NCBI RefSeq assembly: GCF_000196315.1
Contig: NC_014230.1
Coordinates: 1,632,001 to 1,696,000 of the forward strand
Length of the DNA stretch: 64,000 bases
Direction: 5' to 3'
Source of the DNA: Croceibacter atlanticus HTCC2559
Lineage (GTDB): Bacteria; Bacteroidota; Bacteroidia; Flavobacteriales; Flavobacteriaceae
The notes beneath the pieces are model-generated. The model searched no databases. It was not told the DNA's origin and saw only the letters and a program-made list of their open reading frames with translations. This document shows, piece by piece, positions 7,450-16,437 of the stretch (positions are counted from its first letter, which is position 1; each line of letters opens with the position of its first letter). Made by a program: the position numbers and the translations under genes.

Positions 7450-8859
7450 TTGAACTCTAATAACACACAATCCTCAATATTAATTATTGGAGCAGGACTA
7501 TGCGGAAGCCTTTTGGCATTACGTATGGCACAACGTGGCTACCAAGTACAACTTATAGAAAAACGACCAGATTTACGTGAAGTGCACCAAGATGCAGGAC
7601 GTAGTATTAACCTAGCTTTTAGTGATAGAGGTATGAAAGGTATTAAACGTGTTGGTCTGGAAGAAGAGGTAAAAAAACTTTGCATTCCAATGCACGGAAG
7701 AATGATTCATAATTTGGGCGCAGAACCATTTATGTCTAACTACAGTGGTCGAGACAATGAATATATAAATTCTATTTCCAGAACAGATTTAAATGCAATG
7801 CTTTTAGACGCCTGTGACAAGATGGATAATATTGAGATTAAATATAATCTAGCTTGTAAAAACGTAAGTTTAGAAGAAGCAAAAGCTACGTTTGAAGATT
7901 ACACAACTAAAGAACAAACCACATTCTCTGCAGATGTTATTTTGGGTGCAGATGGTGCAGGCTCTTCTGTGAGAAAAAGTATGTTTTTAAATAAAAACTT
8001 TCTCTTTAGCTTTTCTCAAGACTATTTAACGCACGGCTATAAAGAATTGTCTATACCACCAGCAGAAAATAATGGGTACAGAACATTTAAGAATGCACTC
8101 CATATATGGCCAAGAGGCGAAGACATGCTTATTGCATTACCAAATCTAGACGGTAGTTTTACGGTGACGTTATTTTTGCCATATTCAGATTCAGATTATT
8201 GTTATGATACATTAACAACTCCAGAAATGGTAACCGAATATTTTGAGAAAGAATTCCCAGATGTTTTGGAGCTCATACCAAATTTAGCTGAAGAATTTTT
8301 CGAAAACCCAACTGGTCCTTTAGGTACTATTAAATGTTCACCTTGGCATTGCTATGGTAAGAACTTAATTTTAGGAGATGCAGCACATGCTATAGTTCCG
8401 TTTTATGGTCAAGGTATGAATGCTTCTTTTGAAGATGTTGCGGTTTTTGATGATATTTTAGATGCTCATGAAGGAGAATCTTGGGAAGCTATTTTTAAAG
8501 CCTATGAAGCTGCTAGAAAACCAGATACAGATGCAATTGCCAATCTTGCAGTTGATAATTTTCACGAAATGAAAGAGCATACAGCTAGTGACTTATTTCA
8601 GCAAAAACGAAAATTAGAAATGGCTTTTGAAGCAGAATTTCCTGAAGACTATCACTCTAAATACAGTTTGGTTACTTTTAAAGAAGATATAGGATATAAG
8701 GAAGCAAAGATGAGAGGAAGAGCACAAGATAAAGCAATACTCAATTTGTTAGATGATGGTAAATTACCAGATACATTACCCTTAAAAGAAAAACTTAATA
8801 TCGTAAATAAAGAAACCCAAGACATCTTGCACGATGATGAGGTGATTGGAAATTTATAA
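7450..8859 (+). CDS. kmo: Kynurenine 3-monooxygenase
   Basis: An FAD- and NADPH-dependent aromatic hydroxylase that converts L-kynurenine to 3-hydroxykynurenine. The 469-residue protein has the Rossmann fingerprint GAGLCG (14-19), the LIEKRPDLR ribose-binding segment, GADGAGSSVR (about 173) and the FAD motif GDAAHAIVPFYGQGMNAS (from 308), which is typical of KMO. The C-terminal ~90 residues form the helical region specific to KMO. The start is TTG at 7450. It begins the plus-strand set of tryptophan-catabolic genes; kynurenine-forming enzymes and kynureninase are not in the window. Confidence 0.92.
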   Translation: MNSNNTQSSILIIGAGLCGSLLALRMAQRGYQVQLIEKRPDLREVHQDAGRSINLAFSDRGMKGIKRVGLEEEVKKLCIPMHGRMIHNLGAEPFMSNYSGRDNEYINSISRTDLNAMLLDACDKMDNIEIKYNLACKNVSLEEAKATFEDYTTKEQTTFSADVILGADGAGSSVRKSMFLNKNFLFSFSQDYLTHGYKELSIPPAENNGYRTFKNALHIWPRGEDMLIALPNLDGSFTVTLFLPYSDSDYCYDTLTTPEMVTEYFEKEFPDVLELIPNLAEEFFENPTGPLGTIKCSPWHCYGKNLILGDAAHAIVPFYGQGMNASFEDVAVFDDILDAHEGESWEAIFKAYEAARKPDTDAIANLAVDNFHEMKEHTASDLFQQKRKLEMAFEAEFPEDYHSKYSLVTFKEDIGYKEAKMRGRAQDKAILNLLDDGKLPDTLPLKEKLNIVNKETQDILHDDEVIGNL

Positions 8860-9008
8860 AAAACATAAATCAGTATCATATTGAGTCATTTTAAATGATC
8901 GGGAAATTACTATAGTGAATACAACATCAAAGGATTCCTATACACTTTATATGTTCTCAAATTCACATTAAACCACTCGAATTGATATCTGTGAAAAGAC
9001 AAAATATT

Positions 9009-9434
9009 ATGGCAAACAAATCAACTTTAGTAAATGGTAAGGCAAAACCAAGAGGTGCATATCCTCACGTAAAACGTGTTGGTGATTTTATATTTATTTC
9101 CGGCACGAGTAGTCGTTTACCCGATAATACCTTTGCAGGTGTGCATCAAAAAGATGGTATGGGCACAATGCATTTAGACATAAGAGAACAAACTAAAGCA
9201 GTTTTAGAAAACATTAAAGACTATTTAGCTATTGAAGGTGCAACAATGGAAGACGTTGTAGATGTTACCACATTTTTAGTAAATATGAATGATTTTGGTG
9301 GTTACAATGAAGTATATGCAGAGTATTTTAACTCAGAAACTGGACCAACAAGAACTACAGTTGCTGTACACCAATTACCACATCCTCATTTAGTGGTAGA
9401 GATTAAAGCAATGGCATATAAGCCGAAAGCATAG
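9009..9434 (+). CDS. RidA-family protein, probable 2-aminomuconate deaminase
   Basis: A 141-residue YjgF/YER057c/UK114 (RidA) protein. It carries the family core [13 protein letters not shown] and the conserved arginine in GPTRTTVAV that binds the substrate carboxylate. Because it lies between kmo and the aldehyde dehydrogenase/ACMSD genes, I infer it is the 2-aminomuconate deaminase of the kynurenine/2-aminomuconate route (NbaF/AmnD type), not a general enamine deaminase. I start it at ATG 9009 (MANKSTLV); an in-frame TTG at 8982 would add nine residues outside the usual domain. Confidence 0.8.
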   Translation: MANKSTLVNGKAKPRGAYPHVKRVGDFIFISGTSSRLPDNTFAGVHQKDGMGTMHLDIREQTKAVLENIKDYLAIEGATMEDVVDVTTFLVNMNDFGGYNEVYAEYFNSETGPTRTTVAVHQLPHPHLVVEIKAMAYKPKA

Positions 9435-9474
9435 TAAATACAGTAAAGTAATATGTTTGGGTTAAATCTTATAA

Positions 9475-10773
9475 TTACTTTAAGAGATACTCCTTTAACT
9501 CGGTATACGTAATTAATAATGTAGATTTTTTCTCTTTATCCATAATCGCTTTAATACTCTTCGGAATATTAACAGCATCAACTATTGACTTCGGTATCAC
9601 ATCTAAAAACTTACAAGGATGCGCGGTTTCTAGAAACACACCATAGGTATCAGGATTCGATTCTTGATATTTTTTCAGCGCTAAATATCCAATTGCGCCG
9701 TGAGGATCTGCTATATAATTATGTGTTTTATATAGCTGAATCATAGCATCTTCAGTTTCAGTATCACTATAACGATACGCTGAAAGATGTTGTTTTAAGG
9801 TCGTATCATCATTATCGTGAATTTTTTGAATGCGGATAAAATTACTTGGGTCGCCAACATCCATGGCATTACTAATTGTTGCTACAGATGGTTTTGCGGT
9901 ATAGATTCCAGTTTTTAAATATTCTGGAACTATGTCATTCTCGTTAGTTCCAGCAACAAAATGGGATATCGGTAAACCCAGTTTTTGCGCCATCATTCCA
10001 GCACAGATATTTCCGTAATTACCACTTGGTACTGAAAATACAAGCTTCTTATCCAGAGACTTTAATTGTTTATAAGCCAAAAAGAAATAGAACATTTGTG
10101 GTAACCAACGCGCCACATTTATTGAGTTTGCTGAGGTTAAGTTGCGTTTCCCCTTAAAGTCTTTATCTAAAAATGCTTTCTTCACCATTGCTTGGCAATC
10201 GTCAAACGTGCCATCAACTTCAATAGCTTCAATATTTCCTCCCAAGGTTGTAAGTTGCTGTTCTTGTATATGGCTCACTTTTCCGCTAGGGTAGAGTATA
10301 ACAACATTTACACCTTCAACATTATAAAAGCCATTTGCAACTGCGCCGCCTGTATCTCCAGAAGTGGCAACAAGTACGGTTACTTTTTCTGTATTTTTTT
10401 GAGAGGTATTAAAATACCCTAAGCAACGTGCCATAAAGCGAGCACCCACATCTTTAAATGCCAAAGTAGGACCATGATACAACTCTAGTGATCCTACATT
10501 TTCTTCAACAGATACAACAGGAAATTTAAAATCTAATGTTTCAGAAATTATAATTTTTAAATCGTTTTCTGGAATTTCATCTCCTACAAATTGTTTGATA
10601 ACATGATAACCGATTTCGGTAGGTGATAAATTTTCAATGGCATCATAAAATGATTTTGGTAATGCTGAAATATGATCAGGAAAATACAAGCCTTTATCTT
10701 CTGCCAAGCCTTTACGTACTGCAGTTTCAAAGTTTACTTGTTTTGCTTTTCCGTTTAAACTATAATAGGTCAT
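9475..10773 (-). CDS. thrC: Threonine synthase
   Basis: PLP enzyme that converts O-phosphohomoserine to threonine. The PLP lysine lies in GPTLAFKDVGARFMARCLGY; the phosphate loop SGNYGNICAGMMAQKLG and the SGDTGGAVA stretch fit the fold type II family. I choose ATG 10773 (MTYYSLNGKAKQ, 432 aa), the usual N-terminus, over an in-frame start at 10836 that would add 21 atypical residues. It is the last gene of the minus-strand thr operon, about 110 bp after thrB, and ends 40 bp from the convergent RidA gene. Confidence 0.94.
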   Translation of the reverse strand: MTYYSLNGKAKQVNFETAVRKGLAEDKGLYFPDHISALPKSFYDAIENLSPTEIGYHVIKQFVGDEIPENDLKIIISETLDFKFPVVSVEENVGSLELYHGPTLAFKDVGARFMARCLGYFNTSQKNTEKVTVLVATSGDTGGAVANGFYNVEGVNVVILYPSGKVSHIQEQQLTTLGGNIEAIEVDGTFDDCQAMVKKAFLDKDFKGKRNLTSANSINVARWLPQMFYFFLAYKQLKSLDKKLVFSVPSGNYGNICAGMMAQKLGLPISHFVAGTNENDIVPEYLKTGIYTAKPSVATISNAMDVGDPSNFIRIQKIHDNDDTTLKQHLSAYRYSDTETEDAMIQLYKTHNYIADPHGAIGYLALKKYQESNPDTYGVFLETAHPCKFLDVIPKSIVDAVNIPKSIKAIMDKEKKSTLLITYTELKEYLLK

Positions 10774-10883
10774 AAACTGTGTAATTGTTATTCCGTTTTT
10801 ATGCGGAAACTTCTTTAGTATTCCTTGCTTTAACACGAAAATTTTAATGAATCAGATTTAAATCAAATTCAGAAAGACAAGCA

Positions 10884-11810
10884 TTAATCTATCAAATGCA
10901 CGCCTTTCAAATTAATCTTTGATACGTATGTCTTGTATTCAATATCTGTAGTTTTATAAACATTTGTCATCGCTTCAGCAACAGCTTTAGCAGTTGTAAG
11001 GCCTTTACTCAGTGCAAAAATAGAAGGTCCAGACCCAGAAATTCCAACACCTAAAGCACCAGCGTTTAACGCATGTTCTTTTACAGTATCAAAATTAGGA
11101 ATAAGCGTTTTACGGTAAGGTTCTGCAACAACATCAACTAAAGATTTGCCAATAAGATCATAGTCGTTTTCATATAAGCCACTTATAAGTCCGCCAACAT
11201 TTGCCCATTGTGTAATTGCATTAGTTATAGGAATGTCTTTAGGTAAAATATCTCTAGCATCTTGTGTTTTTATTTCAATTTGAGGATGTATTACACTCAC
11301 CATTAAGTCATTTGGAACTGGAAGCTGTCTTACATCTAGAGGTTCGTAAGATCTTATAAGTACAAAACCGCCTAACAAACACGCTGAAACATTATCTGCA
11401 ATTGGAGATCCGCAAGCCACCTGTTCACCATACATAGCATATTTTAGGCATTGCTGTTCTGTAAAATAATTGTTTAGAAAATAGTTGATAGCAAACGCTG
11501 CGCCAGCAGAACTGCTAGCACTACTACCTAAACCACTGCCAGATTTATAGCCTTTGTGAATTTCTATATCTACGCCAAAATTTGCCTTAGCATCTTCTAA
11601 CATAATTTTAGCCACAGCACTTGCGCAATTTTTATCGGTCTCCTTTGGTAAAGAATCTACATTAATCTTAGTGATTCGAATAGCTTTAGTTTCAGTTTTG
11701 GTAAACGTCATGACATCACCAACTGCTTCTAAAGCAAAGCCTAAGGCGTCGAAACCACAAGACACATTGGCGACCGTTGCTGGACAGAAAATTTTAATTT
11801 GGTTTTTCAT
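10884..11810 (-). CDS. thrB: Homoserine kinase
   Basis: GHMP-family kinase that phosphorylates homoserine. The 308-residue protein begins IKIFCPATVANVSCGFDALG, and has the ATP-binding loop KSGSGLGSSASSSAGAAFA and the C-terminal GVGISGSGPSIFAL motif, all diagnostic. Its ATG overlaps the TGA of the upstream DUF4160 gene (ATGA, 11807-11810), which implies translational coupling. It acts between ThrA and ThrC in threonine synthesis. Confidence 0.95.
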   Translation of the reverse strand: MKNQIKIFCPATVANVSCGFDALGFALEAVGDVMTFTKTETKAIRITKINVDSLPKETDKNCASAVAKIMLEDAKANFGVDIEIHKGYKSGSGLGSSASSSAGAAFAINYFLNNYFTEQQCLKYAMYGEQVACGSPIADNVSACLLGGFVLIRSYEPLDVRQLPVPNDLMVSVIHPQIEIKTQDARDILPKDIPITNAITQWANVGGLISGLYENDYDLIGKSLVDVVAEPYRKTLIPNFDTVKEHALNAGALGVGISGSGPSIFALSKGLTTAKAVAEAMTNVYKTTDIEYKTYVSKINLKGVHLID

Positions 11811-12154
11811 TTATTTAGGTCTTTTTTAGACCAAATTTTATTCAATAAGAATTGTGTTTTCGGGCTTGAGTAAAAGGTTTCAATCTTTTTTAAATCTTTT
11901 CTCTTCATCGTTCCACTAATTAATTCACCATTTGAAATTAAAAATTTTGCATTAATTTTTAAATCTTTAGACTTTACATGGAAGTGTGGTGGATTATGAT
12001 CATTAGAATAAATAATGATTTCTAAATTATTGATTGTTTTTACTCGTTCTTTAATATTAGAATTTGAATTTTCTAATATTAGTTCAATATTATCACCACT
12101 CGTATTCCAATATTGATTTAATAAATCTTCAAGAATATTAACTAATGTGGCCAT
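11807..12154 (-). CDS. DUF4160-domain protein inserted in the thr operon
   Basis: A 115-residue protein with an N-terminal acidic helix-like region (1-45) and a C-terminal DUF4160-like core, recognised by the motif IIIYSNDHNPPHFHVKSKD (about 47-65). DUF4160 proteins are small, of unknown biochemical function, and are often found beside DUF2442 proteins; no such partner is next to it. It lies 32 bp after thrA and overlaps thrB by 4 bp, so it must be co-expressed with threonine biosynthesis. It is unusually AT- and Lys/Asn-rich relative to thrA and thrB, consistent with a late insertion. Confidence 0.75.
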   Translation of the reverse strand: MATLVNILEDLLNQYWNTSGDNIELILENSNSNIKERVKTINNLEIIIYSNDHNPPHFHVKSKDLKINAKFLISNGELISGTMKRKDLKKIETFYSSPKTQFLLNKIWSKKDLNK

Positions 12155-12186
12155 TATTAAATTTTAATTCTTCCCTATTAATTTCC

Positions 12187-14631
12187 CTAAGATCTCGCTA
12201 AACTTATTATATCTCCAAATAGGCCAGATGCCGTCACTTCTGCACCAGCACCAGCACCTTTTATGAGTAATGGTTGATCTATGTAACGCTCTGAATTAAA
12301 AATGACAATGTTGTCCTTGCCTTCTAAGTTATAAAGAGGATGCCCTTTTGGGATGTGTTGCAAGCCAACTTTAGCGCTGCCATTATTAAATTCTGCAACA
12401 TATTTTAGCTTACAATCTTTTGCAGTTGCTTCAGCTAAAAGGTGATTAAAATGATTGTTGTGTGTTTTTAAAGTTTCATAAAAAGCGTCTACACTTTCTG
12501 CATCCATTGAGGCTTGTGGTAAAAACATGTTATTCTCAATATCTTCAATATCCATTTGTAAACCACTTTCTCGCAAGAGAATTAAGATTTTTCTAGCTAC
12601 ATCTACACCGCTTAAATCTATTCTAGGATCTGGTTCTGTGTAACCTTCTGCTTGTGCTTGTTTCACAACATCGTGAAAGCTTATGGCATCATTAAAATTA
12701 TTGAAGATAAAATTTAAGCTTCCGCTTAGTACCGCTTTTATTGAGGTTACTTTATCACCAGAATTCACCAAATTATTTAAGGTGTTAATTACGGGTAATC
12801 CTGCGCCTACATTTGTTTCAAATAAAAATGGAGCATTGTATTTTTTAGATAAGCGTTTTAGCTCTTTGTAATTGCTGTAATTTGAAGAACATGCAATCTT
12901 GTTACAGGCTACAACGGCAATACTACGCTTAAGGTATTCTGCATAGCTTTCTGCTACGCTTTGGTTGGCGGTAATATCTAGGAAGATGCTATTTCTTAAA
13001 TTTAAGGCATCAATATTTTCTATCCAGGTCTGTAAGGTTTGTGGCCTTCCAGATTTTAAGGCTTTTTTCCAATGTGATAAATCGACTCCCAATTCATTAA
13101 AATACATTTGTTTTGAGTTTGCCAAGCCTATTACCTTTATGTCAATCAATAACGTATCCATAAGGTGTTGTTGTTGTTTGGCAATTTGCTCTATGAGGCG
13201 ATGTCCAACATTTCCAACGCCCATTATAAATAAGTTTAGCGTTTTTACTTGCTCTTCAAAAAACCTGTTATGTAAAATGTTTAAAGCTTTACTCACATCT
13301 TTTTTGGCAATTACAGCAGATATATTTCGTTCTGATGCACCTTGGGCAATGGCTCTTATATTTACATTGTTTTCTCCCAAAGCACTAAACATTCTGCCAC
13401 TTATACCTTGGTGAGATTTCATTTGATCACCAATGAGTGCTACTATAGCTAAATTCTCCTCAACTTGTACAGGATTAATTTTATGTTTGTCAATATCATA
13501 CTCAAATTCTAAATGAAGAGCTTCAACAGCCTTAGTAACATCACTATCTAAAATACCTACGCATATAGAGTGTTCTGAAGAGGCTTGTGTAATAAGGGCA
13601 ACATTTATTCCATTTAAAGACAAGGCTTCAAACAAGCGTCTGGAATAACCAGGTACGCCAACCATACCATTGCCCTCTAGTGTTAGTAAGGCTATTTGTT
13701 CTAAATGGCTAATACCTTTAATTGGATTGTCTTCACTAACAGTTGGTACGATGCGTGTGCCTTTGTCTTCTGGAAAAAATGTATTCTTAATTAATATAGG
13801 AATGTTTTTATCTAACACAGGTTGTATGGTTGGAGGATACAACACTTTAGCGCCAAAATGAGACAACTCCATAGCCTCTTGATATGAAATTTGAGCTATA
13901 GGAAAGGCTTGTTTAACCAATTTAGGGTGTGCTGTATACATACCGCTAACGTCTGTCCAAATTTCTAATTGAGAAGCATTGAGAGCAGAAGCTAATATAG
14001 CAGCTGTATAATCTGAACCACCACGACCTAACGTGGTTGTTTCGCCAATTTCATTTCTTGATATAAAGCCAGGTAATACTGTTACAGAAGCTTTAGATGA
14101 CTTAAAATACGATGAGATGTTTTGGTTGGTCAACTCTTCTTTTACATTGGCTTTGGTAAAATAAGAGTCTGTAGCGATAAGCTCTCTAGAGTCTTTAAGT
14201 TGCGCATCTTTAACATGTAGTTTTAAAGCTTCAGAAATAATATAGGAAGATAACAACTCACCAAAAGACAACACTTTATCTCTTGTTTTAAACGAAAACT
14301 CATTAATTAGATAAATTCCTTGAAGAATATCCTTTAAGCGCTCTAAGATAGCACTCACCTCACTAATAATGTCTTCCTTAATATGTTCTGGGAAAAGAGC
14401 TTCTACAGTTTCAAGGTGCCTTGCTTTTATAGCATCAAATGTAGTTAGGTAAGCCTCATCTTTAGCATTAGCAAGCTCACCAGCTTCTAATAGTACATCT
14501 GTAATACCGCCTAAAGCAGATACAACAGCAAGAAGTTGGGTGTCTTTTGCCTCAGATTTTAAGATATTAATAACTTTGGTAATATTCTCTGCATTGGCAA
14601 CAGATGTGCCTCCAAACTTAAGTACGTTCAC
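12187..14631 (-). CDS. thrA: Bifunctional aspartokinase / homoserine dehydrogenase
   Basis: Catalyses the first and third steps of threonine synthesis. The 814-residue fusion has an aspartokinase domain (about 1-285, KFGGTSVANAENI at 5-17 and TTLGRGGSDYTA), two ACT domains (about 310-455), and a homoserine dehydrogenase domain (about 460-814) with an IMGVGNVGH dinucleotide loop and the catalytic EPDPRIDLSG region. The start is GTG at 14631. It heads a thrA-DUF4160-thrB-thrC operon that runs opposite to the flanking tryptophan-degradation genes. The ACT domains suggest feedback by threonine. Confidence 0.96.
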   Translation of the reverse strand: MNVLKFGGTSVANAENITKVINILKSEAKDTQLLAVVSALGGITDVLLEAGELANAKDEAYLTTFDAIKARHLETVEALFPEHIKEDIISEVSAILERLKDILQGIYLINEFSFKTRDKVLSFGELLSSYIISEALKLHVKDAQLKDSRELIATDSYFTKANVKEELTNQNISSYFKSSKASVTVLPGFISRNEIGETTTLGRGGSDYTAAILASALNASQLEIWTDVSGMYTAHPKLVKQAFPIAQISYQEAMELSHFGAKVLYPPTIQPVLDKNIPILIKNTFFPEDKGTRIVPTVSEDNPIKGISHLEQIALLTLEGNGMVGVPGYSRRLFEALSLNGINVALITQASSEHSICVGILDSDVTKAVEALHLEFEYDIDKHKINPVQVEENLAIVALIGDQMKSHQGISGRMFSALGENNVNIRAIAQGASERNISAVIAKKDVSKALNILHNRFFEEQVKTLNLFIMGVGNVGHRLIEQIAKQQQHLMDTLLIDIKVIGLANSKQMYFNELGVDLSHWKKALKSGRPQTLQTWIENIDALNLRNSIFLDITANQSVAESYAEYLKRSIAVVACNKIACSSNYSNYKELKRLSKKYNAPFLFETNVGAGLPVINTLNNLVNSGDKVTSIKAVLSGSLNFIFNNFNDAISFHDVVKQAQAEGYTEPDPRIDLSGVDVARKILILLRESGLQMDIEDIENNMFLPQASMDAESVDAFYETLKTHNNHFNHLLAEATAKDCKLKYVAEFNNGSAKVGLQHIPKGHPLYNLEGKDNIVIFNSERYIDQPLLIKGAGAGAEVTASGLFGDIISLARS

Positions 14632-14751
14632 AATAATAAAATTTTAAGCTATAATACATAATTTATGAGCCTTTTGCATTTAAAACAAGAAGTTTATATG
14701 TCATTTTTTCTAAAACTTAGAAATCATTAATTATGTGATTGTAAAACATTG

Positions 14752-14759
14752 TATTTTTG
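14752..14759 (+). promoter_or_regulatory. Promoter -7 element of the aldehyde dehydrogenase gene
   Basis: TATTTTTG is a perfect match to the Bacteroidota -7 consensus TAnnTTTG. It lies 27 bp before the GTG start at 14786. The matching -33 TTTG is not clear at the expected spacing, so confidence is moderate. The region is shared with the divergent thrA gene. Confidence 0.45.
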
Positions 14760-14785
14760 AGAAATTACTAATAAACTAACCGATT

Positions 14786-16231
14786 GTGCAGAATATTTTA
14801 AATTACATAAATGGAGAATTCCTAGAGCCTCAATCTCAAGAATGGTTGGATAATTATGAGCCATCTTCTGGTAAGGTCTATTCTAAGATTCCGAATAGTG
14901 ATGAGCGTGATGTTGCCTTAGCGGTGAAAGCTGCAGAAAACGCCTTTCCCAATTGGTCTAAAACAACTATTGATGAACGTAGCTCAATTTTACAACGTAT
15001 TTCTGAAAGCATCTTAGAGAATTTAGAAATTTTAGTTATTGCAGAGGCTAAAGATAATGGCAAACCAGAATCTTTGGCAAGAGCTGTAGACATTCCTAGA
15101 GCAGCAAGTAATTTTAAATTTTTTAGTCAGGCAATTACACAGTTTTCTACCAATGCGCACGAAAGTGTTGGTTTAAATGCTGTAAATTATACCTTAAGAA
15201 AACCACTTGGTGTAGTAGGTTGTATCTCGCCTTGGAACCTACCATTATATTTATTTACGTGGAAAATAGCACCAGCATTAGTATCTGGTAATTGTGTGGT
15301 GGCAAAACCTAGTGAGGTTACACCAATGACAGCTTATTTGTTATCTAACATATGTCATAATGCAGGATTACCAAAGGGCGTACTTAACATAGTACATGGT
15401 TTAGGTACTACAACAGGACAAGCCATTATAGAGCATCCAAACGTAAAGGCTATTAGTTTTACTGGCGGTACTGCAACTGGAGAACATATTGCACGTACAG
15501 CAGCGCCAATGTTTAAGAAATTGTCTTTAGAGTTAGGTGGTAAAAACCCAAACCTCATATTTGCAGATTGTGATTATGATAAGATGCTGGAGACAACAGT
15601 TAGATCTAGCTTTGCCAATCAAGGTCAGATTTGTTTATGTGGAAGTCGCATTTTTGTTGAAGCTTCTATTTACGATAAATTTAAAACAGATTTTGTAAAT
15701 AAAGTTTCTCAACTTAATGTTGGTCATCCTTCAAGTAAAGATACAAACGTAGGCGCATTGGTGTCTAAACCACATTTAGAAAAAGTATTCTCATATATAG
15801 ATAAAGCTGAAACCTATGGTGGTAAAATACTTACTGGTGGAAACAAAGTGACTGTTAAAGGTTACGAAGACGGTTATTATTTAGAGCCTACTGTTATTGA
15901 GGTTTCAAGCAATGATTGTAAACTAAACCAAGAAGAAATTTTTGGACCAGTTGTCACATTAATGCCTTTTAAAACAGAAGAAGAAGCGTTACAATTGGCA
16001 AATGGTGTGCGTTACGGATTAGCAGCTACCATTTGGACTAATAATTTAAACAGGACAATGCGTTTATCTTCTGAAATTGAAGCAGGAATAGTTTGGGTAA
16101 ACACTTGGATGATGCGTGATTTAAGAACGCCTTTTGGTGGTATGAAAGATAGCGGCGTTGGTCGTGAAGGTGGCTTTGAAGCCTTACGCTTCTTTACAGA
16201 ACCAAAGAACGTGTGTATAAGTTATGAGTAA
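14786..16231 (+). CDS. Aldehyde dehydrogenase, probable 2-aminomuconic semialdehyde dehydrogenase
   Basis: An NAD(P)-dependent aldehyde dehydrogenase of 481 residues. Catalytic residues are intact: Asn151 (PWNLP), Glu249 (LELGGKNP) and Cys283 (GQICLCGS). The NAD-binding FTGGTATG loop and the C-terminal PFGGMKDSGVGREGG are typical of the hydroxymuconic/aminomuconic semialdehyde branch. With KMO, a RidA deaminase and ACMSD around it, the best inference is oxidation of 2-aminomuconic 6-semialdehyde to 2-aminomuconate. The start is GTG at 14786. Betaine or other semialdehyde substrates cannot be excluded from sequence. Confidence 0.86.
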   Translation: MQNILNYINGEFLEPQSQEWLDNYEPSSGKVYSKIPNSDERDVALAVKAAENAFPNWSKTTIDERSSILQRISESILENLEILVIAEAKDNGKPESLARAVDIPRAASNFKFFSQAITQFSTNAHESVGLNAVNYTLRKPLGVVGCISPWNLPLYLFTWKIAPALVSGNCVVAKPSEVTPMTAYLLSNICHNAGLPKGVLNIVHGLGTTTGQAIIEHPNVKAISFTGGTATGEHIARTAAPMFKKLSLELGGKNPNLIFADCDYDKMLETTVRSSFANQGQICLCGSRIFVEASIYDKFKTDFVNKVSQLNVGHPSSKDTNVGALVSKPHLEKVFSYIDKAETYGGKILTGGNKVTVKGYEDGYYLEPTVIEVSSNDCKLNQEEIFGPVVTLMPFKTEEEALQLANGVRYGLAATIWTNNLNRTMRLSSEIEAGIVWVNTWMMRDLRTPFGGMKDSGVGREGGFEALRFFTEPKNVCISYE

Positions 16232-16437
16232 ATTGATATTCAATTCAGGAAGTTTCGCGTAATGTTTAAGACGAAGCTCTTGGCTGATTGTATAGATGAA
16301 TGACATTTTAAAATAAATAGAACTAGTTTGTAGGTCTCGGCTACACTTGACAAGACAACTAGAACAAAAAATAAACTTACAGAAACTTTCAATTAGATTT
16401 TATTTTCTGATTGTTGGTTAAAGAAAACACTCAAATT

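Noticed and set aside
9475-10836. Longer thrC start at 10836.
   Set aside because: The extra 21 residues are not typical of the family; MTYYSLNG at 10773 is the usual N-terminus.
12965-13414. Long open frame on the plus strand antisense to thrA (149 codons).
   Set aside because: It is a shadow of the thrA reading frame: Cys/Phe/Ile-rich composition, no recognisable family.
14640-14705. A 13-codon ORF (MTYKLLVLNAKGS) on the minus strand upstream of thrA, considered as a Thr/Ile leader peptide.
   Set aside because: It has a single Thr and no Ile or Met run, and there is no terminator hairpin with a T-run between it and thrA.
16333-16364. A segment before the SDR gene (CTCGGCTACACTTGACAAGACA) that resembles a degenerate copy of a dispersed flavobacterial repeat.
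   Set aside because: Only one diverged copy is in the window and I cannot verify the repeat family; not reported as a feature.
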